10,363 bases of DNA from Dehalococcoidia bacterium. Its GTDB lineage: Bacteria > Chloroflexota > Dehalococcoidia > JACVQG01 > JAHKAY01. Positions 5,920-10,363 of this stretch are shown here, in pieces. The translations under genes were made by a program, and so were the position numbers. The stretch spans positions 1-10,363 of the forward strand of contig JASLXN010000038.1 in NCBI GenBank assembly GCA_030740315.1. Direction: 5' to 3'. The notes below the pieces were generated by a model. It had not been told where the DNA came from. It made no database searches and worked only from the letters and a program-made list of their open reading frames with translations. The stretch's first letter is position 1, and each line of letters starts with the position of its first letter.

Positions 5920-6954
5920 CTATGCAACCCGCTGGGCGGGGATGTGCTCCAGAGATCTCGCCAGCTTCATGCTGATGGACTCCGGGTCGCACTTGAGCAC
6001 GCACACGCCACAGCCCCAGCACTTCTCCGCATCAATCTGGGCCTTCAGCTTTTTGGAGCCAGGCACCGTGGTCATGGTAATAGCGTCAAACTGGCAGCGG
6101 TCTACGCAAATCTGGCAGCCAGTGCAGCTCTCCTGGTCCAAAACAGCTTCAAAGCGGCTCTTGGCCGCCCGTTTCTCCACCGATACATCGTGCTGGAGCA
6201 TCGGCGTCCAGGCTATACAAGCATCGTTTGTGCAGTTGCACATCACGCCGTAGCTGAGCATCTGGGCGTTGACCCACATATGCACCTGACCGTCGTCCTC
6301 CACCTTGTCCAAAATCTCCAAGGCCTGGTCCTGAGAGAGCTTGCGACCGGACTTCCTGACGATGGCGTACTCCGCGGAGCGTCCGAACTGGAGGCAGCTA
6401 TCCAGGATGGTGGCGGTGTGGTGTGCCTGGTAGCGGCAAGAGCACGGGACGGTGGCGATAAGCTCGGCGGCCTTGACGATTTCGCGAATATCGTCAAACT
6501 GGGTTACGCCAGCCATACCCTCTATGGACTTATAGGCGGGAATCACCCGGTCAATAGGGTTCTCCCGCTGCGCGTACTCCTGGGCGTAGCGGGGGTACCA
6601 CTCGTTCTGGGAGAAGTCCTCCCACACATCAAAAAGCTTGTCCCCGAAAATATCGGTGACGAAGTAGCTGGCCTCCGAGGCATCGTGTAGCTGAGTAACC
6701 ACTCTAGCGAAGCGGGCCCCCTCCATGGTCTCAAAGTTCTTGGGGATGGCCACGCCCTTCCGAAACATGTCCCGGATTTCGGTCTTCACCTGGTCCACCC
6801 CGATATTCAGTTTGGCAGCCACATCCTCCGGCTGGGCCGGCAGCTCCCCAGCTATCTGGGCCTGGACGGGAGTCATAAGGGTCTCCATCACCTTGCGGTA
6901 GCGGGCCGAGCCGGCGTATCCGTGTTTCTCCATCAGGGCATCATAAGCATCCAT
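5920..6954 (-). CDS. Winged-helix / cysteine-rich / 2x[4Fe-4S] protein, copy A
   Basis: This 344-residue protein heads a minus-strand operon. It is collinear with copy B: an N-terminal winged-helix-like segment (LMTPVQAQIAGELP, DVAAKLNIGVDQVKTEI, about 27-70), ending in a conserved WYP block (119-121). Next come VPCSCR (Cys171, Cys173), DSCLQFG (Cys187) and GQVHMW. A CNCTNDAC stretch follows (239-246), and two regular [4Fe-4S] sites close the protein: Cys277/280/283/287 and Cys312/315/318/322. Relative to the CNCC-x-CCC cluster I recall for the family, this copy keeps only three cysteines there, while its ferredoxin sites are canonical. The last site is followed by Asp rather than the usual Pro. 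The ATG has AAGGAG at 6966-6961 with 6-nt spacing. The protein is soluble and cytoplasmic; substrate or partner cannot be told from the sequence. Confidence 0.85.
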   Translation of the reverse strand: MDAYDALMEKHGYAGSARYRKVMETLMTPVQAQIAGELPAQPEDVAAKLNIGVDQVKTEIRDMFRKGVAIPKNFETMEGARFARVVTQLHDASEASYFVTDIFGDKLFDVWEDFSQNEWYPRYAQEYAQRENPIDRVIPAYKSIEGMAGVTQFDDIREIVKAAELIATVPCSCRYQAHHTATILDSCLQFGRSAEYAIVRKSGRKLSQDQALEILDKVEDDGQVHMWVNAQMLSYGVMCNCTNDACIAWTPMLQHDVSVEKRAAKSRFEAVLDQESCTGCQICVDRCQFDAITMTTVPGSKKLKAQIDAEKCWGCGVCVLKCDPESISMKLARSLEHIPAQRVA

Positions 6955-6987
6955 GAGTCACTCCTTCTCCGGATGATTTACCCTTGG

Positions 6988-7017
6988 ATTATACCTTTTC
7001 CAGCCTGCGAGCGGCAA
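6988..7017 (-). promoter_or_regulatory. Likely promoter of the Fe-S/mazG operon
   Basis: On the minus strand, TTGCCG (7017-7012, 4 of 6 matches to TTGACA) is followed after 18 nt by a perfect TATAAT (6993-6988). The expected transcript start near 6981 gives a leader of about 26 nt containing the AAGGAG site. It would drive copy A, copy B, mazG and the broken membrane gene. Confidence 0.6.
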
Positions 7018-7384
7018 ATCAAGCAGGAGAGCACCAGGACCAGCATAAGCCGAGAGCTGCGGAAGCTGGTGGCGAAGTATGACAACTGATGCGTCAACAT
7101 TTCACGGTTCAGGAATCCTTAGATATGTCATCGGCCACCATAGGGACATCTATGAGAAAAGAAGGGTAGCAGTTGCCGTACTGAAGGAACGCCTGGTCCG
7201 GAGGCCCCCACGTAGACCTGGGCCCCCTCCGCCCAACTGGGTCAGGCGGTGCCGGACATGCGGTGTCGGAGGGCCAACCCACCTCTCAATACTATCTGCT
7301 GCAATGCCGGAAATGGAGGCAAGGCAAGATATGCCACTAACCTGCGCGAGGAGTATACACTTTCAGCACTTCAACCAAATAGCT
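7018..7384. other. Divergent intergenic region, no gene identified
   Basis: Between the two divergent promoters I see no gene I can support. The one longer open frame on the plus strand (7079-7399) is rich in Arg/Pro, has no ribosome binding site, and runs through the ino1 -10 box. A weak 5-bp stem CCGCC/GGCGG occurs at about 7229-7250. A short coding-like tail entering from the left (ending in TGA at 7087-7089) is discussed as a finding. Confidence 0.4.
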
Positions 7385-7390
7385 TATAAT
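7385..7390 (+). promoter_or_regulatory. Promoter -10 box of the ino1 operon
   Basis: A perfect TATAAT stands about 38 nt before the chosen ino1 ATG. The -35 region is weak (TTCAGC at 7362-7367, 17-nt spacing), so an activator or extended contacts may help. Its position rules out the in-frame ATG at 7389, which overlaps the box. Confidence 0.5.
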
Positions 7391-7409
7391 GTATTGTAAC
7401 TTTGATACT

Positions 7410-7415
7410 GGAGGG
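7410..7415 (+). promoter_or_regulatory. Ribosome binding site of ino1
   Basis: GGAGGG lies 12 nt before the ATG at 7428. The spacing is a little long, but it is the only good site between the promoter and the conserved N-terminus. Confidence 0.55.
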
Positions 7416-7427
7416 CAACCGAATCAA

Positions 7428-8522
7428 ATGATTAAGCAGAACTCAGGGCCCATTAATGTAGCCATAATCGGAGTGGGCAACTGCGCCTCCTCCTTGGTAC
7501 AGGGGGTACATTACTACCAGGATGCCAAAAAGGGGGAGACTATACCCGGTCTCATGCATGTTAACCTGGGAAACTACCACACGAGTGACATACGCTTTGT
7601 GGCTGCCTTTGACATAGACCGTAGCAAGGTTGGCCTTGACCTATCGCAGGCCATCTTCACCCCTCCCAATAACACCATGAAGTTCTGCGAGGTCCCCTCG
7701 CTGGGGGTAAAGGTGGAGCGAGGCATGACCCATGACAGCATAGGTAAGTACTTGGACGGGGTAGTAACCAAAAGCGACGGGGCCACCGCTAACATCGTCA
7801 ACATCCTCAAGGAGACACAGGCCCATGTGGTAATCAGCTACCTGCCCGTAGGGTCTGAGATGGCCACCAAGTGGTACGTGGAGCAGATACTTGACAGCGG
7901 CTGCGGCTTTATCAACTGCGTGCCGGTGTTCATCGCCCGGGAACCCTACTGGCAGACGAGATTCTCAGAGCGGGGGCTGCCCGTTATCGGCGATGATATC
8001 AAGTCACAGGTGGGGGCCACCATCATACACCGGGTACTCACGCGCCTCTTCCAGGACCGGGGAGTCAAGCTGGAGAAGACCTACCAGCTTAACTTCGGCG
8101 GCAACACCGACTTCCTGAATATGCTGGAGCGGGAACGGCTGCAGTCCAAGAAGATTTCCAAGACCCAGTCAGTCACCTCCCAACTTGACAGCACCATCAA
8201 GCCGGAGAACATCCATATCGGGCCCAGCGACTATGTGCCCTGGCTGGAAGACCGAAAGTACTGCTACATCCGTATGGAGGGCACCGGTTTCGGAATGGCC
8301 CCCATAAATGTTGAGCTGAAGCTAGAGGTGTGGGACAGCCCCAACTCGGCAGGGGTAGTCATAGACGCCATCCGCTGCTGTAAGCTGGCCCTAGACCGAG
8401 GTATAAAGGGGGCGCTGGTCTCCCCATCATCCTATTTTATGAAGTCTCCCCCTCAGCAGTATGCGGACTCCGCGGCACGGCAGATGGTGGAGGACTTTAT
8501 CACCGGCAAAAGGGAGCAATGA
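7428..8522 (+). CDS. ino1: Myo-inositol-1-phosphate synthase (actinobacterial/archaeal type)
   Basis: This cytoplasmic, NAD+-dependent enzyme isomerises D-glucose-6-phosphate to 1L-myo-inositol-1-phosphate (D-inositol-3-phosphate), the source of all cellular inositol. The 364 residues match the short prokaryotic class, and the sequence closely follows mycobacterial Ino1 as I recall it. The Rossmann motif GVGNCASSL starts at residue 15. SYLPVGSE (137-144), GDDIKSQVGATI (188-199), LNFGGNTDFLNMLERERL (221-238), the active-site lysines in SKKISKTQ (240-247) and VWDSPNSAGV (301-310) are all present. The ATG at 7428 is chosen because the earlier in-frame ATG (7389) overlaps the TATAAT box and adds 13 residues of no family character. 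The stop overlaps the start of the next gene by 4 nt (ATGA), indicating an operon with a GT4 glycosyltransferase and a CDP-alcohol phosphotransferase and so a role in inositol lipids. Confidence 0.96.
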   Translation: MIKQNSGPINVAIIGVGNCASSLVQGVHYYQDAKKGETIPGLMHVNLGNYHTSDIRFVAAFDIDRSKVGLDLSQAIFTPPNNTMKFCEVPSLGVKVERGMTHDSIGKYLDGVVTKSDGATANIVNILKETQAHVVISYLPVGSEMATKWYVEQILDSGCGFINCVPVFIAREPYWQTRFSERGLPVIGDDIKSQVGATIIHRVLTRLFQDRGVKLEKTYQLNFGGNTDFLNMLERERLQSKKISKTQSVTSQLDSTIKPENIHIGPSDYVPWLEDRKYCYIRMEGTGFGMAPINVELKLEVWDSPNSAGVVIDAIRCCKLALDRGIKGALVSPSSYFMKSPPQQYADSAARQMVEDFITGKREQ

Positions 8523-9622
8523 AGGTCGGCTTAGTCTCGCCATATGACTACAGCTACCCCGGTGGGGTTACCACCCACATCTTTCACCTGGAGCGATGCT
8601 TCCAGGAAATGGGCCACGAGGTCAGAATCATGGCCCCTTGCTCCCGGCAGGAGGGCCATGTCAGCACCAACCTCATACGCCTAGGCCAAGCCATTCCTTT
8701 TCCCTCAGGGGGATCCTTCGCCCGAATCACCCTGTCCCCAAAGCTCCTGTTCCAGGTAAAAAGGGTGCTGGAGCGGGAGCGTTTTGATGTCATCCACGCC
8801 CATGAGCCCCTCACACCCGCCCTACCCCCAATTGTCTTGCAGGAGGCAGAGGTGCCCCGCGTGGGCACCTTTCACGCCTTCCACAGCAAGCCGCGGGGCT
8901 ACTTCTGGTACAAGCCGGTGCTGGAGCGCTGGTTCCGCCACCTGGACAGCCTTATCGCCGTATCAAAACCCGCCATGGACTTTGTCAGCCGTCACTACCC
9001 CGGCGACTATGAGCTAATCCCTAACGGGGTGGACACCAGGTGTTTCTCACCAGAGACCCCCCCGCTGAAGGAGTTGGCCAACGGCAAGCGAAACATCCTG
9101 TTTGTGGGCCGCCTAGAGGAGCGAAAAGGACTGGACTGCCTGCTGGAGGCTTACCGCCGCCTCAAGGCCCGATTCTCGGACCTGCGGCTGGTAATAGTGG
9201 GGCCCCGCAGCCGACTGGGAAGAGACTATCGGAACATGTCACAGGGCCTAGATGATGTGGTGTTCTCCGGCTCTGTCCCGCTTGACATGCTGCCCCGGTA
9301 CTACGCCAGTGCCTTTGTGCTATGCGCCCCGGCCACCGGCGAGGAGAGCTTCGGCATGGTACTGCTGGAAGCCATGGCTACTGGCAAACCCGTGGTGGCC
9401 TCCCGTATTGACGGCTTTTCCCAGGTGATGACACACGGCCGGGAGGGCCTGATGGTGCCCCCCCAGGACCAGGATGCCCTCGCCGATGCCCTCGCCCATC
9501 TGCTGTCCCACCCCGGCCAGGCCAGGGAAATGGGGGAGCAGGGCCGACAGCACGCCCAGGAATACGAGTGGATGAATGTGGCACAGAAGGTGGACCGGCT
9601 ATACCAGCGGCTGCTGAGTTGA
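8519..9622 (+). CDS. GT4 glycosyltransferase, PimA-like (phosphatidylinositol mannosyltransferase candidate)
   Basis: This 367-residue GT-B, retaining glycosyltransferase probably acts at the cytoplasmic face of the membrane. The N-terminal domain opens with MKVGLVSPYDYSYPGGV, where GG15-16 forms the nucleotide/phosphate loop. It continues with VIHAHEPLTP (91-100) and TFHAFHSKP, whose His119 corresponds to the catalytic His of PimA. The C-terminal domain has IPNGVD (167-172), FVGRLEERKG with Arg198 and Lys203, and the GT4 EX7E motif Glu276/Glu284 in GEESFGMVLLEAMATG. The pattern follows mycobacterial PimA, which transfers mannose from GDP-mannose to the inositol of phosphatidylinositol. Overlap with ino1 (ATGA) and with the CDP-alcohol phosphotransferase (TTGA) supports a phosphatidylinositol acceptor. 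The donor sugar cannot be read from the sequence; other lipid acceptors remain possible. Confidence 0.88.
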   Translation: MKVGLVSPYDYSYPGGVTTHIFHLERCFQEMGHEVRIMAPCSRQEGHVSTNLIRLGQAIPFPSGGSFARITLSPKLLFQVKRVLERERFDVIHAHEPLTPALPPIVLQEAEVPRVGTFHAFHSKPRGYFWYKPVLERWFRHLDSLIAVSKPAMDFVSRHYPGDYELIPNGVDTRCFSPETPPLKELANGKRNILFVGRLEERKGLDCLLEAYRRLKARFSDLRLVIVGPRSRLGRDYRNMSQGLDDVVFSGSVPLDMLPRYYASAFVLCAPATGEESFGMVLLEAMATGKPVVASRIDGFSQVMTHGREGLMVPPQDQDALADALAHLLSHPGQAREMGEQGRQHAQEYEWMNVAQKVDRLYQRLLS

Positions 9623-10200
9623 AACTGGCCCAAGTACGACGCCGACTGGTCAGCCCGCTGGCTGACGGCCTTTCCAGCCCCTTGGCCCGTATCGGCATAA
9701 GCGCCGATACACTGACGGTGCTGGGCCTGCTGGCCTCGGTAAGTGTGGGTCTGCTGGTATATCAGGGTATGCTGGTAACCGCGGGCCTTGTTTTTCTGGT
9801 GGCGGGGGTTTTTGACCTGCTGGACGGGGCGCTGGCCCGGCGGTTGGGCCAGCCCACGCGCCTGGGTGCCCTGCTGGACTCTACCCTGGACCGCCTGGGG
9901 GAGGCTGCGGTGTTCCTGGGCATCCTCCTGTTTTTCTTGGGGGAAGGCGATGATTGGGGGGCTGCCCTCACCCTGAGTGCCCTATCTGCGTCCTCCCTGG
10001 TAAGCTATATCAAAGCGCGGGGGGAAGGGTTGGGGCTGGAGTGTGGGGTGGGGCTGTTCACCCGGCCTGAACGGGTCATCGTTATCATCCTGGGCCTCTT
10101 CCTGGACCAGCTTCTTATAGCTGTGGGCCTTATCACCCTCCTCTCGCTGCTGACCGCGGCCCAGCGGTTCCTGCACCTGAGACGGGCTGCCCGAAGCTGA
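9619..10200 (+). CDS. CDP-alcohol phosphotransferase, PgsA1/phosphatidylinositol-phosphate synthase-like
   Basis: This 193-residue integral membrane enzyme has about six hydrophobic segments. The family signature DX2DGX2ARX8GX3DX3D is complete: Asp66, Asp69, Gly70, Ala73, Arg74, Gly83, Asp87 and Asp91, with the aspartates binding the catalytic metals. Downstream SYIKARGE (129-136) and FTRPERVIVI (147-156) match mycobacterial PgsA1 as I recall it, rather than PgsA/PssA enzymes. That points to inositol phosphate plus CDP-diacylglycerol giving phosphatidylinositol phosphate and CMP. The start chosen is TTG at 9619, which overlaps the GT4 stop by 4 nt and gives a typical short N-terminus (KLAQVRRRLVSPLADGL). 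An in-frame GTG at 9568 has an AGGA upstream but would add 17 residues overlapping the GT4 gene. Alternative substrates such as glycerol-3-phosphate are less likely given the neighbours. Confidence 0.88.
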   Translation: MKLAQVRRRLVSPLADGLSSPLARIGISADTLTVLGLLASVSVGLLVYQGMLVTAGLVFLVAGVFDLLDGALARRLGQPTRLGALLDSTLDRLGEAAVFLGILLFFLGEGDDWGAALTLSALSASSLVSYIKARGEGLGLECGVGLFTRPERVIVIILGLFLDQLLIAVGLITLLSLLTAAQRFLHLRRAARS

Positions 10201-10237
10201 ATGGGGGGTTAACTACGCTTTATTTGCCCACCCGCCG

Positions 10238-10363
10238 ATGGATGAATTCGGGAACGCTGCACCCCAATATGACTCCTGGGAGGGAAGGATAATCGTTGCC
10301 TCCACCATAGACAGGACGTTGTGGGCGGCCAGTGGGGCTCTGAACTGGATTGACAGCAACATG
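10238..10363 (+). CDS. Possible 5' fragment of an unidentified gene
   Basis: An ATG at 10238 opens a frame that stays open to the window edge (42 codons). Its product has natural composition, for example YDSWEGRIIVASTIDRTLW. It starts 37 nt after the CDP-alcohol phosphotransferase stop and could be the next operon gene. No clear ribosome binding site precedes it. The opposite strand also stays open for most of this stretch, so the call is weak. I recognise no family. Confidence 0.3.
   Translation, partial: MDEFGNAAPQYDSWEGRIIVASTIDRTLWAASGALNWIDSNM

Noticed and set aside
5917..6690. 257-codon plus-strand ORF antisense to Fe-S copy A
   Set aside because: It lies entirely opposite a well-supported gene with intact cysteine motifs. 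Long antisense frames are expected in GC-rich DNA.
7079..7399. 106-codon plus-strand ORF before ino1
   Set aside because: It is Arg/Pro-rich, has no ribosome binding site, and runs across the ino1 TATAAT box.
7389..7427. Earlier in-frame start for ino1
   Set aside because: The ATG overlaps the -10 box, lacks a ribosome binding site and adds residues without family conservation.
9568..9618. GTG start for the CDP-alcohol phosphotransferase
   Set aside because: It would overlap the GT4 gene by 55 nt and extend the protein beyond the usual N-terminus. The TTGA overlap at 9619 fits operon style better, though the AGGA upstream of GTG leaves some doubt.
9619..10200. Di-myo-inositol-phosphate solute synthesis instead of lipid synthesis
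   Set aside because: That pathway needs an inositol-phosphate cytidylyltransferase domain, which is absent, and the SYIKAR/RPER motifs match the lipid-forming enzyme.
10220..10363. Minus-strand C-terminal gene fragment at the right edge
   Set aside because: Its frame is open and ends in TAA, but it is Pro/Gly-rich with poorer third-position GC than the plus-strand frame, so it looks like an antisense shadow. Not fully excluded.

Overview
The window looks like a chromosomal segment of a GC-rich anaerobic bacterium. My best guess is Chloroflexota, class Dehalococcoidia or a relative. This rests on gene content only: a GuaB3-type IMP dehydrogenase close to cyanobacterial forms, a tandem pair of cysteine-rich ferredoxin-like proteins of the sort found in strict anaerobes, and an inositol-phospholipid gene set resembling the actinobacterial one. 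No rRNA, tRNA, CRISPR array, transposase or phage gene was found.

Layout. (1) Positions 3-1550, plus strand: the 3' part of a GuaB3-type enzyme, then a small two-helix membrane protein. (2) Positions 1623-3389, minus strand: a lone thiamine-diphosphate enzyme of the oxalyl-CoA decarboxylase / 2-hydroxyacyl-CoA lyase type, with its own likely promoter, convergent with block 1. (3) Positions 3390-3805: a gene-free patch with several hairpins and a possible degenerate REP-like motif. (4) Positions 3806-6954, minus strand, read from 6954 downwards: two paralogous winged-helix/cysteine-rich/2x[4Fe-4S] proteins, mazG, and a small membrane-protein gene broken by a frameshift and an in-frame stop. 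(5) Positions 6955-7427: a divergent intergenic region with a good -10 box facing each way. (6) Positions 7428-10200, plus strand: ino1, a PimA-like glycosyltransferase and a PgsA1-like CDP-alcohol phosphotransferase, joined by 4-nt overlaps. (7) The start of a possible further gene at the right edge.

How the genes work together. Block 6 reads as a short pathway. Ino1 makes inositol-3-phosphate from glucose-6-phosphate. The CDP-alcohol phosphotransferase can join this to CDP-diacylglycerol to give phosphatidylinositol phosphate. The GT4 enzyme can then add a sugar, probably mannose, to the phosphatidylinositol. The phosphatase step between the last two is not encoded here. Block 4 couples redox/iron-sulfur (possibly regulatory) proteins to nucleotide-pool clean-up by MazG. 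The most notable observations are the inositol-lipid cluster, the reciprocal cysteine-motif changes in the Fe-S paralogs, and the freshly broken membrane gene.
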